Assembly: GCA_022511465.1 (NCBI GenBank)
Contig: JAFLRM010000005.1
Coordinates: 39,663-103,662, forward strand
Direction of reading: 5' to 3'
Source: Acetatifactor sp.
Lineage (GTDB): Bacteria; Bacillota; Clostridia; Lachnospirales; Lachnospiraceae
Length of the DNA: 64,000 nt
Shown: positions 20,433-29,478 of the stretch, in pieces
How the letters are laid out: each line of letters begins with the position of its first letter
Numbering within the stretch: position 1 is the first letter of the stretch
Program-made: the position numbers and the translations under genes
The notes under the pieces: model-generated
The model's database searches: none
The model's input: the letters and a program-made list of their open reading frames with translations, nothing else
What the model was told of the DNA's origin: nothing

Positions 20433-23120
20433 TCAAAAAGGCTTATCTATCATCTTATCATAAAAACTCTGGGGATGCAATGCATCCACCGCCTCCTTCA
20501 GCCCCTGTGCAGACATACGGATGGCCCCGTCTCCCCATATGATCATCTGCTCCATCCGGTCGGAGGTGGCCACCGTAATATTGGCTTTGTTTGCCATTTT
20601 ATGCACCGTCTTCTCAATATACTGATCCGCCGTCTCCGCCTCCCTGGTGTACACCACATAAATGTTGTAGACCTGAGTCACTGAGCCGGGATTTCCCTTC
20701 ACCTTGTAGGCGTCAAACACCAGGATCAGTGTGCAGCCCAGGTACCCCTGATAATTGCACATAATGTCGATCAGCCGGTCTCTGGCACTGTCGATATTGT
20801 CAGCTGCCAAAGCTCTCAGTTCTTCCCACGCAAAGATAATATTGTAGCCGTCCACCAAAAGATAATCTTCTCTCTTCTCCTGTACCTTGGGCCGGAACTC
20901 CCGCTCCCACGTGCCCTGCTTTGATCGGTGTACTTCCTGATAGCGCTTGTGGTAGCGCCGGAAGCGGTTCTGCGCCTCCTGCTCCTTGTTTTTTCCGTAT
21001 GTCTTGGCAAAAATCGCCTCAATCTCCTCCTGTGTGATATAGTCGGAGACACCGGAATGTCTTTCCTTCTCCCGCTGCCTCTGTCCCATGTCTATGGCGC
21101 AGGCTGTCGCTTCCTCATGGGCATTCTGCCCTAACTCCTCCGCATCGGAAAGCTTCGGCAGACGAAGCCGGCTCTCCACATGCGCGTACTGTGCCACTTG
21201 ATGCCAGTCCACATAGAAGCCTGCACCGTGAGAGCAGAACACCGAACCACAGGGGTTGGCAATGTCCAGATCCGGATCATACTGCCTCTCGGCAATGACT
21301 TCCTCACTGTTGTGACAGGGCTCATACCCTTTCAGGGTACAGGTCAGCCGGCCCCGCCCCTTGGCATAGGCATTTACCTCCCTCTGATAATCCCTCATGG
21401 CAGCCACCGGTGCACTGCCGGTCAAGATACTGACATCCCCCTCCGTCACCGGCGGGTCAAAGGTGCCAAACATCCTCTGGATATCCGACATAGCCCGGCC
21501 AATATACTCGGTAGGCAGTTCCAGGATAAAAGAAAAAACCGGCTCCAGCAAAATGCTCTTGCTGCGGCGAAGCCCGTGTCTCACCGCGCGGTAGGTCGCT
21601 TGCCGGAAATCTCCTCCCTCCGTGTGCTTCTCGTGGGCTCTTCCCGCCACCAGAAGGATCCGCATATCCGTGATCTCGGAACCCGTCAGCACACCGGCAT
21701 GAGCTCTCTCCTCCAAATGGGTCAGGATCAGTCTCTGCCAGTTTCTGTCCAACATGTCCTCACTGCACAGGGAAGCAAACTGTAAGCCACTGCCCCGTTC
21801 TCCCGGCTCCAAAAGCAGATGTACCTCTGCGTAGTGACGAAGCGGCTCAAAGTGCCCGATCCCCTCCACCGGCTCTGCAATAGTCTCCTTGTATACAATG
21901 CTGCCGGCGCCGAAAGTGACATCCAGCCCAAAACGCTCTCGGATCATGCTCTTTAAGATCTCAATCTGTACTTCGCCCATGACCTGAACCTGAATCTCTT
22001 TGCTCTCCTCACTCCAGACAATGTTAAGCTCCGGTTCTTCCTCTTCCAGCAGCCGCAGATAGCCAAGCGTCTGTATGGGGTCACAATTCTCGGGCGGGAT
22101 CACCTGATAGACCAACACCGGCTCCAACACCGGCAGTTCGTTTTCCCTCTCAGCCCCAAGCCCCTGACCGGCAAAGGTGGATTTCAGTCCCAGAACTGCA
22201 CAGACGCCCCCGGCGGGCACTTCGTCCACTGCCTGATATTTTGCTCCATTGTAGACACGCAGTTGGTCTGCCTTCTCTTCCCATACGTCACCCTCTTGCC
22301 CGGCGCTCCCGGCGTTACTGACAATCTGCTTCACACACAGACTCCCGCCAGTCACCTTCAGATAGGTGAGCCGATTGCCGGACTCGTCTCTCGCGATCTT
22401 GAATACCCGGGCTCCAAACTTCTCCTCATATGTGGGAATCGGCGCAAACTTACGGATACCGTTTAAGAGTGTCTCCACACCCCACAATTTCAACGCTGAG
22501 CCAAAGTAGCAGGGAAATATCTGCCTGTCCGCAATAGCCGCTACAATACTCTCCCCGTCCAGTTTCCCATTTTCCAGATATTCCTCCATCAGAGACTCCT
22601 GACACAGGGCGATGCTCTCCAACAGCGAAGCATCCAACTCCTCCGCAAACTCCACACAGTGCTCGTCCAGGCGCATCTGAAGTTCTTTCAGCAGCTTATC
22701 CTTGTCCGTACCCTCTTGATCCATCTTGTTCACAAACAAAAAAGCGGGAATCTCGTAGCGCCTAAGCAGCTTCCACAGGGTCTCCGAATGTCCCTGCACA
22801 CCGTCCGCCCCATTGATCACCAAAACCGCCGCATCCAAGACCTGAAGCGTCCGCTCCATCTCCGCACAGAAGTCCACATGGCCCGGCGTGTCCAGAAGAG
22901 TGATATCCAGATCTTTCCAGGCAAGTTCTGCCTGCTTGGAAAAGATAGTGATACCCCTGTCCCTCTCCAGGGAAAAGTTGTCCAGAAAGGCGTCCCCATG
23001 ATCCACTCGCCCCAGCGAACGGATCTTGCCGCAGGTATAGAGAAGCCCCTCTGCCAGCGTGGTCTTGCCGGCATCCACATGGGCCAGTATTCCAATTACC
23101 AATCTATCGTTTGGCTGCAT
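20433..23120 (-). CDS. TetM/EF-G-like translation-factor GTPase with C-terminal YacP/Rae1-like NYN endoribonuclease domain
   Basis: AHVDAGKTT, RGITI, DTPGH, NKMD at the N-terminus; C-terminal DYLLVDGYNIIFAWEEL...ARDRLIDIMCNYQGYLGCTLILVFDAYKVKG...TREAETADQYIEK...VATSDRMEQMIIWGDGAIRMSA matches the YacP family. Confidence 0.9.
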   Translation of the reverse strand: MQPNDRLVIGILAHVDAGKTTLAEGLLYTCGKIRSLGRVDHGDAFLDNFSLERDRGITIFSKQAELAWKDLDITLLDTPGHVDFCAEMERTLQVLDAAVLVINGADGVQGHSETLWKLLRRYEIPAFLFVNKMDQEGTDKDKLLKELQMRLDEHCVEFAEELDASLLESIALCQESLMEEYLENGKLDGESIVAAIADRQIFPCYFGSALKLWGVETLLNGIRKFAPIPTYEEKFGARVFKIARDESGNRLTYLKVTGGSLCVKQIVSNAGSAGQEGDVWEEKADQLRVYNGAKYQAVDEVPAGGVCAVLGLKSTFAGQGLGAERENELPVLEPVLVYQVIPPENCDPIQTLGYLRLLEEEEPELNIVWSEESKEIQVQVMGEVQIEILKSMIRERFGLDVTFGAGSIVYKETIAEPVEGIGHFEPLRHYAEVHLLLEPGERGSGLQFASLCSEDMLDRNWQRLILTHLEERAHAGVLTGSEITDMRILLVAGRAHEKHTEGGDFRQATYRAVRHGLRRSKSILLEPVFSFILELPTEYIGRAMSDIQRMFGTFDPPVTEGDVSILTGSAPVAAMRDYQREVNAYAKGRGRLTCTLKGYEPCHNSEEVIAERQYDPDLDIANPCGSVFCSHGAGFYVDWHQVAQYAHVESRLRLPKLSDAEELGQNAHEEATACAIDMGQRQREKERHSGVSDYITQEEIEAIFAKTYGKNKEQEAQNRFRRYHKRYQEVHRSKQGTWEREFRPKVQEKREDYLLVDGYNIIFAWEELRALAADNIDSARDRLIDIMCNYQGYLGCTLILVFDAYKVKGNPGSVTQVYNIYVVYTREAETADQYIEKTVHKMANKANITVATSDRMEQMIIWGDGAIRMSAQGLKEAVDALHPQSFYDKMIDKPF

Positions 23121-23212
23121 AGCTTTGATTCCTTTTGTTTGTGTATCTATTTTCGTCCTTGACAGTTCCCCCGCCTCGTATTATAGTAGTGGATGCAACT
23201 ACATAATCTATC

Positions 23213-23384
23213 ACACCGCTAGGGGAGCACATCGCTGAGATTGAGGCAACCGCCTCTAACCCTCATCACTTGAACCGGTTAATACCGGCGTAAGGAAGCA
23301 GGTTATTTCCTTGGGAGACAGATTTCGCATGCCCCCCAGGAAGTACGATGTCGTCCCTCCTTTAGCAGAAAAAGGAGGTTTTTT
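23213..23384 (+). promoter_or_regulatory. TPP (THI-box) riboswitch with terminator/SD expression platform
   Basis: aggggagc...CTGAGA...acccTcatcacTTGAACCGGTTAATACCGGCGTAAGGAAG (23221-23300). Platform hairpin CCTCCTTT-agcagaa-AAAGGAGG + T6 at 23356-23384. Confidence 0.93.
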
Positions 23385-23385
23385 A

Positions 23386-24063
23386 ATGTCCAATTTTATT
23401 TCTACCGAGGATGGGTATTATGCCCTGACTACCGCAGGTATGATCCTGTGCGGAGTGCTGATAGCAGTTCTCGTGCTCGCCACCGCCCTGATCTCCCGCA
23501 GAGACAAAAGCAAACGTCTCTTTTCCACCAAACAGCTTGTGTTCTGCGCTATGGCTATCGCGCTGGGCTTTGCCACTTCCTATGTGAGGATCTTTACCAT
23601 GCCCTGGGGAGGCTCCGTCACACTCTGCTCCATGCTGTTTGTAGCACTGATCGGATATTGGTACGGGCCAAAGATCGGTCTCTGTGCCGGATTCGCATAC
23701 GGCCTGCTGCAGTTTTTACAGGACGGCGGAAGCTATATCCTTTCTCCGCTTCAAGCCTGCCTGGATTACATCGTTGCCTTTGCAGCCCTTGGCTGTTCCG
23801 GATTCTTCACCGATCAAAAGAACAGCCTGATCAAGGGTTATGTGGCCGCAATTCTGGCCAGAGGGCTTTTCCACGCCATCGGCGGTTACCTGTACTGGAT
23901 GGATTATATGCCGGACACCTTTCCGACCTCTCTGGCAGCCATCTACCCCATCGCCTACAATTATTCCTATATTTTGGCGGAGGGCGTTATCACTGTCATC
24001 CTGCTCTGCCTGCCCCCTGTGAAACATGCTATGGCAAATGTGAAAAAACTGGCTGTACAGTAA
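23386..24063 (+). CDS. thiT: ECF-type thiamine transporter substrate-binding component
   Basis: Start at MSNFISTEDG with AAAGGAGG at correct spacing; ThiT-like membrane protein (KQLVFCAMAIALGFATSYV) under a TPP riboswitch. Confidence 0.9.
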   Translation: MSNFISTEDGYYALTTAGMILCGVLIAVLVLATALISRRDKSKRLFSTKQLVFCAMAIALGFATSYVRIFTMPWGGSVTLCSMLFVALIGYWYGPKIGLCAGFAYGLLQFLQDGGSYILSPLQACLDYIVAFAALGCSGFFTDQKNSLIKGYVAAILARGLFHAIGGYLYWMDYMPDTFPTSLAAIYPIAYNYSYILAEGVITVILLCLPPVKHAMANVKKLAVQ

Positions 24064-24090
24064 CGGAACTGCCACGCACACGACAGAATA

Positions 24091-27000
24091 TTAACACGTC
24101 TCCAGGTAAAAGGAATATAGCAGCTTCTCCTTCATGGGAAGCTGCTGTAATTTTGTCAGAGCTTCCGCATAGTAGTCCAACTGCACTGCATAACGGTTCC
24201 ACAAGTCTTCCATGGAATGGATCACATCCGTCTTGTAGTCCAACAATACCAGTTCCCCATCCTCTATAAAAAATACATCTATGATCCCCTGTATCAGCAC
24301 CTTTTCCTCCGCCGGAAATTCCTGCGAAAGTCTTCCCGCCTCAATTCCCAGCACAAAAGGCTGTTCTCTGTAAAGCTGATCTCTGCGCTGCGCCGCCCAC
24401 ATGCGGTAAGCGATCTCCTGTTCCAAAAACCCGATCAATTTCTGCTCCCGCAGGGCTTCCAAATATTCCTGTGGAAGCCGCAGAGAGGCCGTTTCCCCCT
24501 CCAAAAAGGTGTGCAGATCCCCGCTCAGCCGGCCACGATCCAGACCAACGCGGTAAACCTCATAGTTTTCCGGAAATTTTGTAAACTGACCGCCTAAAAG
24601 CGTCTCAAAGTCAAGAAGTTCCATGGCCCGATGGTAAGCGTTACCGCGAACGGTTCCGCTGACCTGCTCCTTCTCCCTGCGAAAAACAGGAATATAAGGC
24701 ACGATCTCTTTCTCCTCAAAAGCATGATAAGCCGCCTCGTCCTTTTCAGCCATGGCAGCGATCTTCAGTTCAGAAACAGTGGTCTTGGTGTATAACTTCT
24801 CCAGATTCCTATAAGGGTACTCGTAAGAGAAACGCTCCTTCAGGCTGTGGAGCGCCTCCTCGTCCACATAGGCGGAAGACTGTTCCAGACTGCTCCTCCT
24901 CCCATATAGATGAACCTGCTCTGAAAACGTTTCGCCAGCCAATTCCTCCCCCGAGACCACGCTGACCTGAACAGAGGTCTGTCCCAGCACAGGCAGCAGA
25001 AAATTCAGATAACTGCCCGCCTCTATAAAGTCAATGTAGGGCAGCCGCTCCCCCGCCTGCTCTTCTGCCAGTTTCCACTTTTCCTGAGCATTCTCCAAAG
25101 ACGCCGTCAAAATCAATTTCTCTCTGACACGGGTCAGTGCCACATAGAGCACACGCAACTCTTCCGCCAAACTGTCTTCCCGCAGTTTCCGGGAGAGCAC
25201 AGTGCGACGCAGCGTTTTATTGCGGACACGTCTCCCGGGATCCACGTAATCACAAGCCAATCCAAGATCCATATCGACGATCAGCGACTGGTTAACATCT
25301 TGCATATTAAACCGTTTGGACAATCCGACCACAAAGGCCACGGGAAACTCCAAACCTTTGCTCTTGTGGATACTCATAATGCGCACCACGTCCGCATTCT
25401 CGTCCAGCAAGTCGGCAGCACCATAGTCCACATCGTATTTCTCCAGCTGTTCCATGTATCGCACAAAGTGAAACAGGCCAAAATAGCTGGTTTGCTCAAA
25501 ATCGGACGCTTTGGTAAACAGCATCTCCACGTTGGCCCGTCGCTTGCTGCCTGAGGGCAGCGCCGTCACATAGTCCAGATAGTCGTAATCGTCCGTGACC
25601 CGCTTAAGCAGATCACGGATAGGCAGATAGACCGTGGCATCACGGTAGTCGGAAATACGGGAGAGGAAATCGCGGCTTTTCTGCACCAGCTTTTCATCCT
25701 TGGCACAGTCATCTATAAAGTCCCCCGCATAGGCACAGAGCGCTTCGTACAGAGGGCATCTCTTCTCATAACTCCGAATTAACGCGATCTCTTCCTCGGT
25801 AAAACCGCCAAAGATGGACTTCATTGCCCCAAACAGCGGAATATCCTGCAGGGGATTGTCCAATACCCGCAGAAACTGCAAAAGCTCCTGCACCTCGGAC
25901 GCCGCAAAGTATCCTGTTTTGGAGGTGATGTGTACGGGAATCCCCTCCTCCTCCAACACCTGCTTAAACTCCTCGTCCCAACCGCTTGTAGTGCGGAGTA
26001 GGATCACCATATCACTGTATTTCACGGGGCGCAATGTCCCGCTTTCTTTGTCTGTCACCAAAAAAAATGCTTTCAATTTCTTGATCTTGTGGGCAACAGT
26101 CAATGCCTCCAGCTGTCTTGCGCCCATTGCCTTATCTTGTGTTCCGCCCGACACCATCTCCCCCGCTGGCGCTCTCTCCACCAGCAGAAGTTCACTCTCG
26201 CAGCCTTCGTTTTCCGGATATACCGCGCCCGCATACAGAGCTGCCTTGTCGTCATATTCGATGCCGCCGTTTTGTCTGCTCATGATCCGTGAAAAAAGCT
26301 CATTTACGGAATCCACTACCTGGGGGCGGCTTCGGAAGTTACGGGATAGATCAATCCGCTGCTCTACTCCGTCCTCCTTGTAATTCCTGTATTTCTCCAG
26401 AAAAAGCTCGGGGCGCGCCAGGCGGAACTTGTAGATGCTCTGCTTTACATCACCCACCATAAAACGGTTAAAACGACCATCCTCCTCGCCGGACACCGCC
26501 CGAAGCAGGTACTCCTGCACCAGATTGCTGTCCTGATACTCGTCGATCAAAACCTCCACAAAATACTGGCGATACTCCAACGCCACAGGACTGGGGTGCA
26601 CCTCACCATTCTTCCTGACAAGCAGGATATCCAGTGCATAATGTTCCATGTCAGAAAAGTCAACCAGCTTTTTCTCCTGTTTCCGCTCCCGCATCCGCCC
26701 GTCAAATTCCACAACAAGATCGATCAGTGTGGCCACCGGTGCCACACATGCTTTTCCTTGTTTGGCAGCAAGCTCCAGAGGTGTTGCAAAGAAATGTTCC
26801 GCCATCTCCTGCACCATATCCTTCACCTCGCCGCGCATCTGCTTTGCCAACTCCCGCTTGGCGGGGGATACGCTGTCATCCTTTTTGGAGGGAAGTCGGC
26901 CAAAGCTGACAGCCGACAGTCTGGTCCCATACTCTTCCAGGCTCCCGCAGGATGCCAGATCTGCAAGCTGTTCCAACTCCTGTTCCACCAGATCACCATA

Positions 27001-27738
27001 CATATAGGGGCCGTCAGTGCTCTCACAGAGTCTTTGTACCTGCTTAAGCTTCTCCACGCAGCCCTCCAGCAGATGCGCTACATGCTCTCTGAGATATTTG
27101 CCATAGCTACTTTGGAGCAATTCCTCCACATTTTCCGCACAATAGTCTTTTTTGCGCTCCAGAAGCCACTCCTCCGGCCACGGAAAACTGGCCGCGTAGC
27201 GGGAGAGATTCAGAATATGTCCCTCCAGCACACTCTCCCTGCCCCCCGGACAAAAATACTCCACACATGCTTCAAAAGCCGTATCTTTCTCCGCAAAAGC
27301 GTCCTCCAAGAGCTGGCTCAATACATCCTGCTGCATCAGCCTGATCTCACCCTCATCCGCCACCCGAAAAGCCGGATCCAGCCCAATCTCATTGAAATGA
27401 TTGCGAAGCAAAAACAGGCTGAAGCTGTCAATCGTAGTGATCTGCGCATTGTGAAGCAGCGTGGACTGCTTTTGAATGTGCTCCGACTCCGGATGTAGAC
27501 GCAACTGTTCTGCGATCCCTGCGGCAATACGCTCCCGCATCTCCGATGCCGCCGCATTGGTGAAAGTCACGATCAACAACCTGTCAATATCCACAGGAGT
27601 TGTCTCGTCACAAACCATCCGAATGATGCGCTCCACCAACACGGCCGTCTTACCGCTTCCCGCAGCCGCAGACACCAGAATGTTCCGATCATGAAGTTTG
27701 ATCACTTGCTGCTGCTCTTTGGTAAATTGAATCGGCAT
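24091..27738 (-). CDS. addA: ATP-dependent helicase/nuclease subunit A
   Basis: MPIQFTKEQQQVIKLHDRNILVSAAAGSGKTAVLVERII; UvrD motifs and C-terminal nuclease DYKTD. Confidence 0.95.
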   Translation of the reverse strand: MPIQFTKEQQQVIKLHDRNILVSAAAGSGKTAVLVERIIRMVCDETTPVDIDRLLIVTFTNAAASEMRERIAAGIAEQLRLHPESEHIQKQSTLLHNAQITTIDSFSLFLLRNHFNEIGLDPAFRVADEGEIRLMQQDVLSQLLEDAFAEKDTAFEACVEYFCPGGRESVLEGHILNLSRYAASFPWPEEWLLERKKDYCAENVEELLQSSYGKYLREHVAHLLEGCVEKLKQVQRLCESTDGPYMYGDLVEQELEQLADLASCGSLEEYGTRLSAVSFGRLPSKKDDSVSPAKRELAKQMRGEVKDMVQEMAEHFFATPLELAAKQGKACVAPVATLIDLVVEFDGRMRERKQEKKLVDFSDMEHYALDILLVRKNGEVHPSPVALEYRQYFVEVLIDEYQDSNLVQEYLLRAVSGEEDGRFNRFMVGDVKQSIYKFRLARPELFLEKYRNYKEDGVEQRIDLSRNFRSRPQVVDSVNELFSRIMSRQNGGIEYDDKAALYAGAVYPENEGCESELLLVERAPAGEMVSGGTQDKAMGARQLEALTVAHKIKKLKAFFLVTDKESGTLRPVKYSDMVILLRTTSGWDEEFKQVLEEEGIPVHITSKTGYFAASEVQELLQFLRVLDNPLQDIPLFGAMKSIFGGFTEEEIALIRSYEKRCPLYEALCAYAGDFIDDCAKDEKLVQKSRDFLSRISDYRDATVYLPIRDLLKRVTDDYDYLDYVTALPSGSKRRANVEMLFTKASDFEQTSYFGLFHFVRYMEQLEKYDVDYGAADLLDENADVVRIMSIHKSKGLEFPVAFVVGLSKRFNMQDVNQSLIVDMDLGLACDYVDPGRRVRNKTLRRTVLSRKLREDSLAEELRVLYVALTRVREKLILTASLENAQEKWKLAEEQAGERLPYIDFIEAGSYLNFLLPVLGQTSVQVSVVSGEELAGETFSEQVHLYGRRSSLEQSSAYVDEEALHSLKERFSYEYPYRNLEKLYTKTTVSELKIAAMAEKDEAAYHAFEEKEIVPYIPVFRREKEQVSGTVRGNAYHRAMELLDFETLLGGQFTKFPENYEVYRVGLDRGRLSGDLHTFLEGETASLRLPQEYLEALREQKLIGFLEQEIAYRMWAAQRRDQLYREQPFVLGIEAGRLSQEFPAEEKVLIQGIIDVFFIEDGELVLLDYKTDVIHSMEDLWNRYAVQLDYYAEALTKLQQLPMKEKLLYSFYLETC

Positions 27739-27788
27739 GCCAACCCCCTTTGCATGTGATCTTACACGATATCTTTCTACTACAAACA

Positions 27789-27825
27789 ATCACACACGCC
27801 ACTGTCAGACCGTAGCGTGTGTGAT
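27789..27825 (-). terminator. Hairpin between the MCP-like gene and addA
   Basis: ATCACACACGC...GCGTGTGTGAT followed by TGTTTG on the minus strand. Confidence 0.45.
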
Positions 27826-27839
27826 CATTGCATCCGTTT

Positions 27840-28664
27840 CTATCGTTTGTTGATATCCTCTTCCAGTTCTCCCGCAAGCCCAACCAATTCTTCCAAAATC
27901 TCCTGGATAGAACTGATATTGCCGCGATATTCGTTTGTAAAATTGCTGGCATCCTTGATGGATGAGATAATGGATACCAGATGTTCCATGATGGTGTTCA
28001 GCGTAGCCTTAATCTCCGTAGCTGAGCTTCCACTGTCGTTTGCCAGCTTGCCCATCTCGGTAGCCACCACTGCAAATCCTCGTCCATACTCGCCGCTGCG
28101 CGCCGCCTCGATGGAAGCATTCAATGCCAGAATGTTGGAGCGGGAGGCGTTACTGTTGATCTTGTTCACCACATCAACTGCATCGTGTACATCGCTCTCT
28201 ACAGTGCTGGTCACCTGATCCATGTCCGTCAGCAGTTTAAACAGGTTCTCGATGCCGCCGACAAGAGTCTGCAGGGACTTATTTATCTCACGTACCGACT
28301 CTTGGAACCGCGCTGCGATCCCCGTCATCTGATCCTTCAAGTCAGCGGAATAAGAACAGATCAAACAACCTACAACCTCATCTCCATCCTTGATCGGCAC
28401 CAACTCTCCTTCAAAGGATTCCCCCATAACACCTTTGGGCAGATAGTTATGCCTAGCTCTTCCGGTCCTTAACACTTCATAAAGGGCTCCCGTGGAATCC
28501 TTGAAAATGTCCCCGACTTTATATCGAGGTGTCTCTTTCTCCGGTACGTTATATCCTCGAATCACTGAATCTGTATCCAACGCTGTAAGATACACATCCT
28601 GCGTAAAAAGCTGGCTGATCACCGGCAGTAATTCTACTGCCTGCTCTAATTTCCTGTTCATCAA
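27840..28664 (-). CDS. Soluble methyl-accepting-chemotaxis-like protein with N-terminal sensory domain
   Basis: [35 protein letters not shown] receptor-tip motif; no transmembrane segments or HAMP. Confidence 0.8.
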   Translation of the reverse strand: MMNRKLEQAVELLPVISQLFTQDVYLTALDTDSVIRGYNVPEKETPRYKVGDIFKDSTGALYEVLRTGRARHNYLPKGVMGESFEGELVPIKDGDEVVGCLICSYSADLKDQMTGIAARFQESVREINKSLQTLVGGIENLFKLLTDMDQVTSTVESDVHDAVDVVNKINSNASRSNILALNASIEAARSGEYGRGFAVVATEMGKLANDSGSSATEIKATLNTIMEHLVSIISSIKDASNFTNEYRGNISSIQEILEELVGLAGELEEDINKR

Positions 28665-28800
28665 TATTTACCTCCCGTTCTTTCTATGTGATTTTCTCGT
28701 GTATAATAGTATCATACCCCTATCCTCTATCGAACATCGTCATGTTTAGATTATACACGGATATGACCAATAATTCAAGTATTATATGAAGGTGAAAAAA

Positions 28801-29466
28801 CTATAATCCCAGTTTTGACATAATGCCGTCGGCATCGACGCCCGGATGTGTCAGGTAAAGTCTGCAGATCTGTTCCGCCAGCTCATAGGATAGATGAAAC
28901 TTTTCCGAAAGCTGCTCCACGGAAGTTCCTCTCTGAATTTCCCAGATAATAGCCGGCAGGTGTTCTTTGACTGTGTCCGCCGTGATGGCTTCGTCCTTTT
29001 GTGTCTCCGGATGGGAAATATCAATCCGTTCGATCCGGAAACTTCCGTCATCCTCCACATAGAGCATAGCCATGGTGATAGGCAGACGAAACCTGCGCGA
29101 CCCACAACTCCCCGGGTTCAACCAAGTAATCCCACCCATGGTCTTCTCCTCATATTTATGGGAATGACCGTAGACGATCAGATCATAGGAGGATGTGTCC
29201 TCCTTGATCTGCTTCTTATTATGGATCATAAAGATCCGGATGCCGATGTCGTCTATAACCAGAGTCTCCGGCAGTTCTTTTGCCCACTCTTTGTCCGCGT
29301 TGCCGCGCACCGCATAGGTAGGTGCAAATTGGTCAAGTTCTTCCAGAATGGAAGGACGGGCAATGTCACCGGCATGAAGAATGCGGTCGCAAGTTTGAAG
29401 GTACTTTTTCACTTCATCGCGGAGTAAGTTGTGAGTGTCGGAGAGGATAGCGATTCTGCAAAGCAT
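28801..29466 (-). CDS. YfcE/MJ0936-type metallophosphoesterase
   Basis: AILSDTHN, HAGDI, RGNAD, YGHSH motifs. Confidence 0.88.
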   Translation of the reverse strand: MLCRIAILSDTHNLLRDEVKKYLQTCDRILHAGDIARPSILEELDQFAPTYAVRGNADKEWAKELPETLVIDDIGIRIFMIHNKKQIKEDTSSYDLIVYGHSHKYEEKTMGGITWLNPGSCGSRRFRLPITMAMLYVEDDGSFRIERIDISHPETQKDEAITADTVKEHLPAIIWEIQRGTSVEQLSEKFHLSYELAEQICRLYLTHPGVDADGIMSKLGL

Positions 29467-29478
29467 ACGTGGCTCCTT

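Noticed and set aside
20433-22500. Tetracycline-resistance gene tet(M)
   Set aside because: GTPase motifs are shared, but the chromosomal context, divergence and NYN fusion argue against a mobile resistance determinant.
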